64,000 bases of DNA from Methanolobus sp. GTDB taxonomy: Archaea > Halobacteriota > Methanosarcinia > Methanosarcinales > Methanosarcinaceae. The notes beneath the pieces are model-generated. The model made no database searches and had not been told where the DNA came from. It saw only the letters and a list, made by a program, of their open reading frames with translations. A program made the translations under genes and the position numbers. Location: contig NZ_JADQBZ010000002.1 in the NCBI RefSeq assembly GCF_016278365.1, forward strand, positions 1-64,000, written 5' to 3'. This document shows, one piece after another, positions 1-8,437 of this stretch. How positions within the stretch are numbered: position 1 is the stretch's first letter; each line of letters opens with the position of its first letter.

Positions 1-53
1 TACGAGACTAGGCCCTCAACCTAGCGCCTTTGGCCTGGCTGGGCAACCCCCGC
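1..53 (-). tRNA. tRNA-Leu (GAG anticodon), 5' part only
   Basis: Read on the minus strand, the sequence begins GCGGGGGTTGCCC, a typical archaeal tRNA-Leu acceptor and D-arm start. An anticodon stem CTAGG/CCTAG follows, enclosing the loop TTGAGGG, which gives anticodon GAG. The T arm and 3' end lie beyond the window edge. It sits 48 bases after the rpoD stop, in line with the ribosomal/RNA polymerase operon, so it may be cut from the same transcript. Confidence 0.88.
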
Positions 54-78
54 ACGAGTGCAAATGAAATAAATTTCC

Positions 79-96
79 AGGAGATATATCTCCTGA
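79..96. other. 18-bp perfect palindrome between rpoD and tRNA-Leu
   Basis: CAGGAGAT followed by AT and its complement ATCTCCTG forms a perfect 18-bp palindrome just after the rpoD stop codon and 26 bases before the tRNA. It has no T run. It could be an RNA-processing hairpin or a 3'-end structure of the rpoD message. The function is inferred from position only. Confidence 0.45.
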
Positions 97-101
97 CCGG
101 A

Positions 102-899
102 TCACAGGGACTCTAGAATTTGCCCCATCCGGGTGGCTTTGTCCTTAATGCTCTTCCCTGCATTTATAATTAACTGTTGGATCGTATAGGAACCATCTGA
201 TTCCATAGTGAAAACAAACGCACGTTCATCCTGAGAAACAGTAATTGCGTCAATTTCACAAATCCCCTGACAGAGTTTGCAGAGTATGCATTTGAGAATG
301 TCATCCTCGGAGATCCCTGCCCCTTCTGGCCCCATTTTGATGATACCCTGAGGACATTCCTCTATACAGGCACCGCAACTATCGCATTTGTTGAATGTGA
401 CCAGAGGCATGTTCTTGTACCCACAGGCAACGCCTGCCTGCCACCGAGCATGCTGGTTACCATAGCCCATGTGGGCTATGGCTTCAAGCACAACTTTCTG
501 GCCTTCCTTCAGTTCAATGATTGGAATGTTGGTCTCGGCTGGCTGTACAGTTTCATCAGATGAAACGAAGTCACCTGAATGGACCATTTTCGGGCCTTCG
601 GCACTAAGTGTGAGAGAGACCCTGCAAGCAGGACACTCCGAACCACCACATATGCACTCTTCAACAGGTACGAACTCTTCAATGTTTGCGGCTAAAGGAA
701 TGAGGGCAAGCCTTAATCCAAGCTGTTCATCAAAAAGGACAGATGTATTGTTGTAAATGTTCACATAGGTTATTGCAAGTGTCGGTACGTCAGAGAGCGC
801 CGCTCTCCGTATACCGTTTGCAAAAGCTGCGCTCACATCGGACAATACGAACTTTGCAGACCTCTCTGACATCTCCAGTATGTCTACTTCCATTGTCAT
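102..899 (-). CDS. rpoD: DNA-directed RNA polymerase subunit D (Rpo3)
   Basis: A 265-residue archaeal homologue of bacterial alpha and eukaryotic Rpb3. It forms the assembly platform of RNA polymerase with subunit L. The N-terminal alpha-like dimerisation fold (about 1-170) is interrupted by a ferredoxin-like domain. That domain has two complete cysteine sets: C172, C175, C178, C182 and C204, C207, C210, C214, the pattern for two 4Fe-4S clusters. Four further cysteines (C82, C84, C89, C92) lie in the insertion region. Many archaea have lost one or both sets; Methanosarcinales generally keep both. The second Met (residue 3) is a possible start. It follows rps11 by 28 bases, the usual order S13-S4-S11-RpoD. 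Confidence 0.95.
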   Translation of the reverse strand: MTMEVDILEMSERSAKFVLSDVSAAFANGIRRAALSDVPTLAITYVNIYNNTSVLFDEQLGLRLALIPLAANIEEFVPVEECICGGSECPACRVSLTLSAEGPKMVHSGDFVSSDETVQPAETNIPIIELKEGQKVVLEAIAHMGYGNQHARWQAGVACGYKNMPLVTFNKCDSCGACIEECPQGIIKMGPEGAGISEDDILKCILCKLCQGICEIDAITVSQDERAFVFTMESDGSYTIQQLIINAGKSIKDKATRMGQILESL

Positions 900-927
900 G
901 AGTCCATATCCATTAGATTATATACAA

Positions 928-1311
928 TTATACCCTTCTTCCACCCTTTGGACGGGTTCCGTCGTGTGGTACAGGAGTTACATCCTGTATTCTGCCAATC
1001 TTGATCCCTGCTCTTGCAAAGGACCTGATAGCAGCCTGCGCTCCGGGTCCCGGGCTTCTCTGCTTGTTGCCACCAGGAGCACGTACCTTGATGTGGATAC
1101 CCTCGATACCCTTATCCCTGAGAAGGTCCGCCAGCTGGCTTGCCATCTGCATAGCAGTGTATGGTGAACTCTCATCACGTGCTGCCTTTACAACCATGCC
1201 ACCGGAGGATTTAGCCAGTGTTTCAGCGCCTGTAATATCAGTCACAGTGATAATAGTGTTATTGAATGAGCATTTTATGTGAGCTATGCCCCATATTCCG
1301 TTTGTAGCCAT
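928..1311 (-). CDS. rps11: Small ribosomal subunit protein uS11
   Basis: A 127-residue platform protein of the 30S subunit that contacts the 16S rRNA 690/790 loops and the mRNA exit region. The sequence has the family's central glycine-rich stretch ending in [20 protein letters not shown] and the basic C-terminus [13 protein letters not shown]. Length is normal for archaea. It lies 15 bases after rps4 and before rpoD on the same strand, in the conserved alpha-operon order. It stops with TAA. Confidence 0.97.
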   Translation of the reverse strand: MATNGIWGIAHIKCSFNNTIITVTDITGAETLAKSSGGMVVKAARDESSPYTAMQMASQLADLLRDKGIEGIHIKVRAPGGNKQRSPGPGAQAAIRSFARAGIKIGRIQDVTPVPHDGTRPKGGRRV

Positions 1312-1326
1312 GTCTTATTCCTCCTT

Positions 1327-1872
1327 TCATGCCCCTGCGACATTAGATGCTACCTGGGCCGGCCTTTCCGGATGCATTTCACTGGTCAGCGGAGAGCTGC
1401 CGTAGTAGTCAATGAGCATCTCTTCCTCTTTGGATATAAGCATACTAGGGATAGTTACCCTTTTACCATTGATCGCGATATGTCCATGAGTGATGAACTG
1501 CCTTGCCTGTCTGGGACTGCGTGCAAGACCAAGCCTGTGTACCTGAGTCTGCAACCTGCGCTCAAGGATGGAATTGGTCTGCAGGCCAAGAATATCATCA
1601 ATATTAGACTCGGTGCTCAGCATAGAAAAGCGTATTAGCCTTGCCAGGATCTGATCAGCTTCAGTCTTGTTGTGACCTGAAAGTTCACCTTCTGCCAGAA
1701 GCCTGCGGGCGTCCGCCCTGTATCTTCTGAGGACACTGTGTGCCTTCCAGAGTTCTTTCTTATTACGAAGACCGTACTTTTTAACAAGCTCAAGTTCGCT
1801 TGCCATCCTGGCTGCCTGCCATGGATGTTTCGGAGTATCGTAGCTCTTTCTCTTTTTACCCGGATATCCCAT
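1327..1872 (-). CDS. rps4: Small ribosomal subunit protein uS4
   Basis: A 181-residue primary 16S rRNA binder that nucleates 30S body assembly. It has the archaeal-type N-terminus ([17 protein letters not shown]) without the bacterial zinc motif. A central S4 RNA-binding fold follows ([19 protein letters not shown], about 119-137). It is 9 bases downstream of rps13 and 15 upstream of rps11. Stop TGA. Confidence 0.97.
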   Translation of the reverse strand: MGYPGKKRKSYDTPKHPWQAARMASELELVKKYGLRNKKELWKAHSVLRRYRADARRLLAEGELSGHNKTEADQILARLIRFSMLSTESNIDDILGLQTNSILERRLQTQVHRLGLARSPRQARQFITHGHIAINGKRVTIPSMLISKEEEMLIDYYGSSPLTSEMHPERPAQVASNVAGA

Positions 1873-1881
1873 AAAATCACC

Positions 1882-2328
1882 TTATCTCTTCTTGCTCACA
1901 CCAATGGTGGAACCACGCCTTCCGGTGGATTTTGTTCTCTGACCTCTTACCTTGAGACCCCTCTCATGCCTGAGACCACGATAGGCTCTGACCTTCTTCA
2001 GGTTGTTTATGTCTTCTCTGAAGGTAAGGAGTATGTCCTGCCCGAGCAGGTGCTTGTCTTCTCCGGTCAGGGGATCCTGGCGTCTGTTAAGCATCCAGGT
2101 AGGTAGATTCTTCTCAAAGTCCCCAACAGCTGCGTCTAACTTTGCAACATCCTCATCTGGAAGGTAACCAATAACTCCCTTGGGGTCAATACCGGTATCG
2201 TCTACGATAATCCTTGCGGTCCTTAATCCTATACCACGGATACCAGTCAGCGCGTACATTACGGACTGACTTCCTTTAAGGTCAGTGTTCATGATACGGA
2301 CTAAATGTCTTATTTCTTCATCTGCCAT
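1882..2328 (-). CDS. rps13: Small ribosomal subunit protein uS13
   Basis: A 148-residue head protein of the 30S subunit that contacts the P-site tRNA and the uL5 bridge. It has the helix-hairpin-helix segment ([17 protein letters not shown], about 25-41) and the basic tail [20 protein letters not shown] typical of the family. It is the first gene of the S13-S4-S11-RpoD transcript. It is preceded by a strong AGGAGG site and an upstream leader with hairpins. Confidence 0.97.
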   Translation of the reverse strand: MADEEIRHLVRIMNTDLKGSQSVMYALTGIRGIGLRTARIIVDDTGIDPKGVIGYLPDEDVAKLDAAVGDFEKNLPTWMLNRRQDPLTGEDKHLLGQDILLTFREDINNLKKVRAYRGLRHERGLKVRGQRTKSTGRRGSTIGVSKKR

Positions 2329-2339
2329 TTAATTTCCTC

Positions 2340-2460
2340 CTTAAGGATGCAATGCATCCCGTAGCCCCGGAGCACAGAAACCCCGGCACACCCGGCAATG
2401 CGGGTAATGTTATTCTAAATAATAGAACATGACTCGGCCGTATATACTATCTTTTGTATT
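2340..2460 (-). promoter_or_regulatory. Leader of the rps13 operon with hairpins
   Basis: The roughly 230 bases between the MFS gene and rps13 are AT-rich at the far end and GC-rich near rps13. On the minus strand they contain a hairpin ACCCG-CATTGC-CGGGT (around 2387-2402). A 6-bp hairpin GGATGC-ATT-GCATCC (2345-2359) follows a few bases before the AGGAGG ribosome binding site. A hairpin this close to the site could modulate translation. No specific regulator is recognised, and the promoter itself (AT-rich, about 2440-2465) is only tentative. Confidence 0.4.
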
Positions 2461-2563
2461 TAACGCATTATGCAACACAAAATAGTAGTTTAAGCGAAGT
2501 TCACTACAGTATTATTACATAAATACTTTCCCCAGAGTAGCAGGCCAATAGTGCAGTAATGGT

Positions 2564-3673
2564 TTAGTCCGCCAGGGAATTAACCGCCTGCTGCTTATCA
2601 GAGGTCGCCAGGGATGAGCTGTCCCGGACCTTGAAAAAAGCCATACCCAGCAAAGAGCATACAATCCCGAAAATCAGGGTTTCCTTATACCCGAATTGTT
2701 GAAGCATTATCCCGCCTGCTACCGACCCCACGATGCTGGCTGCAGCAATCACTGAATTGAGAATGCCGGTGGCTGTGGCCTTTTCAGCATTGCGGCTCAC
2801 AAGTAGCTGATTACCGCCCACATAGAGAAAAGACCACCCAAATGCCACGCAGATCATGCCGGGAACCACATAGATGAAACTGGGAGCAAGCAGATAGCAA
2901 GTAAAAGCCAGCCCGGATGTGATGCATCCCCACTTAACAAGCCATTCATTGTCAAGTCCATCCATCCTGCGCATAACAATGAACTGTACAAGGGGATTTA
3001 TAGCGTAGATAATACCGATCCAGAAATTATTGGCACCCAGATGAAGCAAATAAAGAGGTAGCATGGTCCAGACAGCAACAGCGCCCGTATGCCTGACAAA
3101 TATAGAAAGGTACACGCCAATATTGCGGGAGAATGTGTCAACTGAAAAATAACTGATATTCATAGAAGGTTTTTCGATATCCTTTAGTTTCAAGGCATTC
3201 AGGAAAGCTACGAAATAAAATACCGATGAGAGTATGAACAGGAAATGGACATCCTCGATCACGGCTGCAAGCAGATAGCCTATCATCCACCCCAGTGAAC
3301 CAAAGGAAGTAAATTTCCCAATACTTCCTTTCTGATAATAGATGTACACCGTAAGAGCAGCCGGGTATATGCTCATGCAAAAACCCACAAGCGCCCTGGA
3401 AAGCGCCAGAGAAAGGGCATCGTATGCGAACACTTGCAGGAAGAATGCTACCCCGGAGACCACCAGGCCGATCAGAACTATAGGGCGCAGACGATTAATA
3501 TCCGCAGCCTTCCCGAATATAAATGAAGACACAAAAGAGGCCAGACCAAACAAGGCACTTATCAGGCCTATCTCAAAAAAAGAAGCTCCAAGAGAAGCTG
3601 CAAAGATAGGAACAAATACATTGGACATCGTGTGCGAAGTGTTTGTTAAAAGCTGGATCGTGTTTATTCGCAT
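2564..3673 (-). CDS. MFS-type transporter
   Basis: A 369-residue polytopic membrane protein with about 10-12 hydrophobic segments. The loop GKAADINRLRPIVLIG between the second and third segments resembles the major facilitator signature (G-x-x-x-D-R-x-x-R-R). No substrate can be assigned. The N-terminus enters the membrane directly (MRINTIQLLTNTSHTMSNVF), and the length is a little short for a 12-helix carrier. It stands alone, divergent from the PEF-CTERM gene at 3916. It is part of the non-ribosomal cargo between the ribosomal blocks. Confidence 0.8.
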   Translation of the reverse strand: MRINTIQLLTNTSHTMSNVFVPIFAASLGASFFEIGLISALFGLASFVSSFIFGKAADINRLRPIVLIGLVVSGVAFFLQVFAYDALSLALSRALVGFCMSIYPAALTVYIYYQKGSIGKFTSFGSLGWMIGYLLAAVIEDVHFLFILSSVFYFVAFLNALKLKDIEKPSMNISYFSVDTFSRNIGVYLSIFVRHTGAVAVWTMLPLYLLHLGANNFWIGIIYAINPLVQFIVMRRMDGLDNEWLVKWGCITSGLAFTCYLLAPSFIYVVPGMICVAFGWSFLYVGGNQLLVSRNAEKATATGILNSVIAAASIVGSVAGGIMLQQFGYKETLIFGIVCSLLGMAFFKVRDSSSLATSDKQQAVNSLAD

Positions 3674-3825
3674 CGTACAATCGGACCATAATCATGTTTG
3701 TCTATTTCAACCTGTTTATGCATAATTTCGAGAGAGTTGGCGTGGTTACGGCTAGATGATTAATTAAAAAATCCACCGATAGTAAACAGGCATTATTAGC
3801 CCTTAATGGTTGTATAACGCCTTTA

Positions 3826-3840
3826 ATAAGCTTAAATATG
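3826..3840 (+). promoter_or_regulatory. Putative promoter of the first PEF-CTERM gene
   Basis: An AT-rich TATA-like stretch (GCTTAAATATGC, about 3829-3840) lies about 80 bases upstream of the ATG at 3916, implying a leader of roughly 50 bases. A short inverted repeat TTCGC/GCGAA (3886-3904) lies between it and the ribosome binding site. Assignment is by resemblance to the archaeal TATA consensus only. Confidence 0.35.
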
Positions 3841-3915
3841 CGAATAACCTTTAATAATCCGGGTAAATCCCAATAAAGACACATATTTCGCAGGAAATTG
3901 CGAAAGGGGGTACAT

Positions 3916-4422
3916 ATGAAGAGATTAATAATTATATTGCTAGCTTTAGCTATGCTAATTGGAAACGCATCAGCATTCGATGCATCCATATGGAATGCTG
4001 CAGGAACTACAGCTGTGACAAACCCTGTTGTGATCCAGCCGGGGCAAACACTGGTACTTAGTTATCATGGTGCATATTTTGCTTCACCAGGACAGGTAAT
4101 GTCATATTTGTATAACGTCCAGGCGCTTACAGGAACGGGAGCAGACACTTCCGACATGACAGTTAATATGCTGAAGGACAACTTCGAGCCGGGAGAGAAT
4201 GACCCTTATACCGATGTGGGTGTAATTGAGCTCACACTCAACGAAAACGCATCTGCAACTGGTAAATGGAGAGTGACTATTACTGCAGGAGAAGACACCA
4301 ACACCCTTGATGTAGGCTCAGCAGCAAGGAACTTCGAGATACCAGAGTTCCCAACCATTGCGCTCCCGGTAGCAGCAATCCTTGGCCTTGCATTCTTCAT
4401 GCAGCGCCGCAAGGAAGAATAA
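3916..4422 (+). CDS. Secreted PEF-CTERM surface protein
   Basis: A 168-residue protein of unknown function. A signal peptide (MKRLIIILLALAMLIGNASA, cut expected near residue 20) precedes a beta-rich extracellular region of about 120 residues. The tail is PEF (about 143-145), a hydrophobic helix and a basic RRKEE end. This is the PEF-CTERM sorting signal, processed by archaeosortase C and thought to give a lipid-anchored or S-layer-associated protein. The ATG at 3916 is chosen over an upstream TTG because it has an AGGGGG site at correct spacing and gives a clean signal peptide. A hairpin terminator follows directly. A second PEF-CTERM gene is at 28740. Confidence 0.85.
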   Translation: MKRLIIILLALAMLIGNASAFDASIWNAAGTTAVTNPVVIQPGQTLVLSYHGAYFASPGQVMSYLYNVQALTGTGADTSDMTVNMLKDNFEPGENDPYTDVGVIELTLNENASATGKWRVTITAGEDTNTLDVGSAARNFEIPEFPTIALPVAAILGLAFFMQRRKEE

Positions 4423-4448
4423 GTATAAACTTATTCTTTTCTTTTTTT
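4415..4448 (+). terminator. Hairpin plus T-run after the first PEF-CTERM gene
   Basis: A perfect 10-bp inverted repeat (AAGAATAAGT / ACTTATTCTT with loop ATAA) overlaps the stop codon. It is followed by a T-rich tract including eight consecutive T at 4442-4448 and neighbours. It looks like an intrinsic-type terminator. Confidence 0.65.
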
Positions 4449-4642
4449 ACTTTAAGCATTCTTAATAACGATAGTATCTATGTTTGAACAGAGTGTCTTT
4501 GCCTCTACTCAAGAAAATCATGACACCGACTGGTTCTTAGGCTGCATCAAGCGATTAAAGTAGAGCTATCAATATGCATCGACTTGGTTTTTAAATTGTT
4601 TCGCAGTCCATTTTTTGAAGAACACTTTTATAGGAGTACTAA

Positions 4643-7600
4643 ATGGCTAGCCCAAACTTCATTTATAATGGAAGTGATAATAATACAAATTATCATATAA
4701 TAATAGCATGTGGCGAAAAAATGAATAAAAACAAGAAATATAGTAAATCACACTTATCCCTCCTTGCAATCTTGTTGGTAACAATGGCTCTGACACCTGC
4801 ATCCGCGCAGGATAGCGTCAGGATAGAGATGCCGGACAATGTAGCATCAGGAGAGATGTTCAAAGTGGTCCTTATCATCGATGACCCGCTGGTAAGGGAA
4901 CTGACACAAACTATAGATATAACGAGGAACGGCGGAAGGATCCAGCTAAAGATGGAGGGGGACATAAATAATCCCTCACAGATAGAATACGCCGGACAGG
5001 AAAGGATAGTATTTGATGCTGTCAAGTTCTCAGGTTTCCAGGAAGGAGATGAGGAGTCTACCCTGACATTCCAATTCTTTGGCAACACCGGAGAAATACA
5101 GGAGAAATATCCTGACTGGCAGCCCTCGTATCCTGACTACCTGGTCAAAGTCTCAAAGAAGGTGTACGCATCTCCCGTGAGCTTCTCTGTCGAGACTCCA
5201 GATTTCCCGGATACAGAGACCAGCAGGTTTGAGACCGACTACTGGGACAAGGTCATTTTCACCCCTGTATTCAGGTATGTTGACAGTGATTATTATGCAA
5301 GGACCAGTTTGTACCGAGGAGATTTTAGCAGGGGGACGAGCTACTTTACGTATGATGGGTATCTGGTTGACAACTATTTCAGTACAGAAGATTTGAACAA
5401 CCCCCCGGAAAATACTAAAGTGTCCAGTTATAGTTATGGCACCTTCGGACAGGAAGGAGCATCAATAGGCTATTACTCATTGACATGGTCTCCAAGGAGT
5501 AAGGTCACACATAAAGATCCTGCCACTTTTGAGCTATACGATGTATATGACATCTCCATAAGCTACACCTATGCAGTGCTAATCAATGATTTTCTCCTAT
5601 ATCACGGCAACTTCATACAAAGAATGAAAGTCAAAGAGTCCGAGATAGAGGACGCTGTTAGTGAATTTGAGGAAGAGTGCCACAGAATAGTTATGAGCCA
5701 GAAATATACGCCCATATCGATGGGAAGTGGTGCACATCCATCCATTCTTGAAACAAACCTGCCGGTCTCCGGAAAGAAGAGTGTTTCAATTTACGGTTAC
5801 GTTGTAGATGCTGATGGAAATCCTATGCCGTATGCTCAACTGACAGTTAAGGTGAAAGAGGAGGTATTCAAAGGGAGTACGGACAAGAATGGAGACTTCA
5901 GGATACCGCTCACAATAGAGTTAAAAGATAAAGAGGATGATGTCAAAGTAGAATTATGGGTTGACTTCATTTATGAGAGGGATGGAAAGAACTATTTCAT
6001 TGTATATGACTTGAGCGGCAGCACATACAAAAACGTGTTCTATTATAAAGAGTTCAGGTTGGTGGACCATCAGGACATTGAGGCTAACATAAGGCTTAAC
6101 GGGGCATGGGACAATAAAGCTGGCAGTAGTACAGGACAGCTTTCAGACCTCAAAAGCCTTTCCGTTATATATGCCCATATGCACGAGTCAGTGGATTTCT
6201 GCCTTGTGGAATTAAAAACAGACGTGGACTACAAACTTCCTGTGAAAGTGCTTGTTGGCAATACTGCGGATAAGACACTCTACTCACCCTCCGATGCACG
6301 GATACTTATTTCCAGGAATGATGCAGGATATTCAAACTCCAACAGGCCGAAAAACCGTGAGTACCATGAGTTTGCTCACCACCTGATGTATGCCACCTAT
6401 GGAGACTGGACACATGGAAGCAAGGTATCCGGCACTGTCAACCACAACGGTTTCCTTAACCCCAATACAGGAGACTCTTATGAAGAAGGGTTTGCTGAGT
6501 TCATAGCACTGGCAATATCTGACAAGTATGGCGATTCCAACCCTGCGGACGGTGTCACAAAACCGGCTGCCTATGCATCTTTCGGAAGCCTAGAAAACAA
6601 CTACCGGCCCTGGGATAGGCAGGGAGATCTGGAAGAATTCGCTGTTGCTTCGCTGCTCTGGGACCTTTACGACAGCAACAACGAGGAAGGAGATACCATT
6701 ACCATGTCCCTGGAGAACATCTGGTCAGTGCTCAAGGTCCAGAGGAATGACTTCTACGATTATTACCTGGCATTCCAACAGGCCAATCCCAGCAAGGCTG
6801 CCGACATCGACAAGCTCTTCATTGAGCATGGTTTCTTTGCAGATATCACTGAAGGTAATGGCAAGAGGGATTCGTTTGAAGGCTTCATAGATGCCAATAG
6901 CAATAATGCATACAATACCGGAGAGTATTTCTTTGACCTTGGTTGCCTGAACTCCACAAACGAGATACAGTACAGGAAGGGCATGATTGTCGGGCGGGCT
7001 GCAAACTATGATAGGATCAACAGGAGTACTGCAGTGAGGCTGGATGGCGCCTACCTCAAGGTCAGCGACAAGGAATTAAAACAGTACCTTGTCAAAGTAC
7101 ACTATACCAAACCGGGAAGAGGGGATGACTACGAGTATGTCGTGGATCTCAGGGACGGTCTGCTGTACGTGCAACCCCTGCCCGGAAATGTGTATGCGGA
7201 TATCAGTATCATCCCTTATTCTGTTGAATATGCCGCAAAGGAAGACTATACTATAAGCAACCAGGAGCTGAACAGCCGGCTGGAACAGCCCGGAAAGTAT
7301 TTTGACAGCCACAAGTTCTCCCTGAACAAGACCGGTGTTGTGGGTGATATGCCTTATGAGACTTACAAGGATACGGACCCTGTCTATGCCTATGAGGGCG
7401 ACCTTGGAGAGGAATTCGACCTGAAGATAGCCGACGGGACAGACCACAACGACACTGACAGGAAGTTCCCCCTAATGTGGCTGTGGTTCCCAATACTGGG
7501 GGTGGGGCTCATTGTGCTCGGAAAAAAGAATTCAAGAGTCGGAGAGATTTCGAGAAGAGGAGTTAAAGAGTTCAACGAAAAAGGGCTCCCTGCGATTAAA

Positions 7601-7759
7601 GAAGGAAGCAGGAAGGCTGCCGAGCTGACCTCAAAGGGGGCAAAAGAGTTTGCCCGTCAGAGCAAGGTAGCTTACGAACAGACCAAGCCTCATCTAAAAA
7701 AGGCACAGGAGGATGTCAAGGAAAAAGTAGAGGGCATGAAAGAGAAGAAGGATAAGTGA
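4643..7759 (+). CDS. Large membrane-anchored zinc metallopeptidase (gluzincin-like)
   Basis: 1038 residues. A signal sequence lies at about residues 27-56, followed by a large ectodomain. A carboxypeptidase-regulatory-like beta domain at about 381-430 (YGYVVDADGNPMPYAQLTVK) precedes the catalytic centre: HEFAHH with H575, E576 and H579, and a glutamate in EEGFAEF (E615 or E619) about 40 residues later as third zinc ligand. The chain ends with one membrane helix (about 942-959) and a charged, helical cytoplasmic tail of about 79 residues (GAKEFARQSKVAYEQ and similar). An AGGAG site six bases before 4643 supports this start, although the Met at 4721 would give a cleaner signal peptide. Substrate unknown; a cell-surface protease role is inferred. 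A terminator follows. Confidence 0.8.
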   Translation: MASPNFIYNGSDNNTNYHIIIACGEKMNKNKKYSKSHLSLLAILLVTMALTPASAQDSVRIEMPDNVASGEMFKVVLIIDDPLVRELTQTIDITRNGGRIQLKMEGDINNPSQIEYAGQERIVFDAVKFSGFQEGDEESTLTFQFFGNTGEIQEKYPDWQPSYPDYLVKVSKKVYASPVSFSVETPDFPDTETSRFETDYWDKVIFTPVFRYVDSDYYARTSLYRGDFSRGTSYFTYDGYLVDNYFSTEDLNNPPENTKVSSYSYGTFGQEGASIGYYSLTWSPRSKVTHKDPATFELYDVYDISISYTYAVLINDFLLYHGNFIQRMKVKESEIEDAVSEFEEECHRIVMSQKYTPISMGSGAHPSILETNLPVSGKKSVSIYGYVVDADGNPMPYAQLTVKVKEEVFKGSTDKNGDFRIPLTIELKDKEDDVKVELWVDFIYERDGKNYFIVYDLSGSTYKNVFYYKEFRLVDHQDIEANIRLNGAWDNKAGSSTGQLSDLKSLSVIYAHMHESVDFCLVELKTDVDYKLPVKVLVGNTADKTLYSPSDARILISRNDAGYSNSNRPKNREYHEFAHHLMYATYGDWTHGSKVSGTVNHNGFLNPNTGDSYEEGFAEFIALAISDKYGDSNPADGVTKPAAYASFGSLENNYRPWDRQGDLEEFAVASLLWDLYDSNNEEGDTITMSLENIWSVLKVQRNDFYDYYLAFQQANPSKAADIDKLFIEHGFFADITEGNGKRDSFEGFIDANSNNAYNTGEYFFDLGCLNSTNEIQYRKGMIVGRAANYDRINRSTAVRLDGAYLKVSDKELKQYLVKVHYTKPGRGDDYEYVVDLRDGLLYVQPLPGNVYADISIIPYSVEYAAKEDYTISNQELNSRLEQPGKYFDSHKFSLNKTGVVGDMPYETYKDTDPVYAYEGDLGEEFDLKIADGTDHNDTDRKFPLMWLWFPILGVGLIVLGKKNSRVGEISRRGVKEFNEKGLPAIKEGSRKAAELTSKGAKEFARQSKVAYEQTKPHLKKAQEDVKEKVEGMKEKKDK

Positions 7760-7782
7760 AGGTTTAACCTTCACTGTTTTTT
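7756..7782 (+). terminator. Hairpin terminator after the metallopeptidase gene
   Basis: GTGAAGG and CCTTCAC pair across a five-base loop (up to 9 bp if the inner bases pair), starting at the stop codon. A run of six T follows at 7777-7782. This is a classic hairpin plus U-tract arrangement. Confidence 0.65.
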
Positions 7783-7801
7783 CTAGTGCAGCTTCTGGCA
7801 A

Positions 7802-8260
7802 TTACAGATAACCGCTGTCCTGGTCAGACATAAATGGATTCAATTTCGCCATTGCAGTACGCATTTTTCTGAAGCCGCATTTCATGTAAAAACCCTCACG
7901 ACCCGGGACTGAATACAGGATTATGTTTTCGACAGGCAGTTTTTTAAATATTCTGGAAATCATCTCTTTTCCGATGCCTTTTCCCTGATACTCCGGGAGC
8001 ACCACCATATCATATATAGCAGCCTGATATTCACCATCGCAGAGGGCACGGCCCATATCAACCAGTTTTCCGGAATCATACACAACTATAACAGCATAAC
8101 TTGCCTCAAAAGCGCGCTTCAGTTTTTCCGGTTCACGTTTCTGCCTTCCGAGAGGAGCAAGCTCAAATACTGTCGAAGCTTCCTCCCAGTTCACTTCCCG
8201 CAAGCAATCACTAAAAGTGATGCATGATAACTCCACGGAGGATTCATTTTCAGCAACCAT
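7802..8260 (-). CDS. GNAT-family N-acetyltransferase
   Basis: 152 residues with the GNAT fold. The acetyl-CoA binding motif A is visible as VLPEYQGKGIGKEMISRI (about 87-104; the Q/R-x-x-G-x-G/A loop). Motif B follows at about 113-132 (ILYSVPGREGFYMKCGFRKM). The acceptor substrate cannot be read from the sequence. It stands alone between the metallopeptidase gene (convergent) and tRNA-Ser. The N-terminal 40 residues are less family-like. Confidence 0.85.
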   Translation of the reverse strand: MVAENESSVELSCITFSDCLREVNWEEASTVFELAPLGRQKREPEKLKRAFEASYAVIVVYDSGKLVDMGRALCDGEYQAAIYDMVVLPEYQGKGIGKEMISRIFKKLPVENIILYSVPGREGFYMKCGFRKMRTAMAKLNPFMSDQDSGYL

Positions 8261-8352
8261 ACCTTTAACAAAGAAATAAAAACAGATAAAAGTAATCGCT
8301 GTATGATCACATCAGGATTGAGTCTGGCTCAGTAACTGATTTTTTAAAAAAG

Positions 8353-8436
8353 CGCCGAGGGGGAGATTCGAACTCCCGAGGGGCGGATGCCCCACAAGCT
8401 TTCCAGGCTTGCGCCCTACCACTAGACTACCTCGGC
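8353..8436 (-). tRNA. tRNA-Ser (GGA anticodon)
   Basis: An 84-nt gene on the minus strand with acceptor stem GCCGAGG/CCTCGGC. The anticodon stem CAAGC/GCTTG encloses loop CTGGAAA, giving anticodon GGA. A long variable arm GGGGC-ATCC-GCCCC and a T arm with GTTCGAATC follow. CCA is not encoded. Its 5' end is one base after the cbf5 stop codon, so it probably lies at the 3' end of the secY-adk-cmk-cbf5 transcript and is released by processing. Confidence 0.93.
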
Positions 8437-8437
8437 A

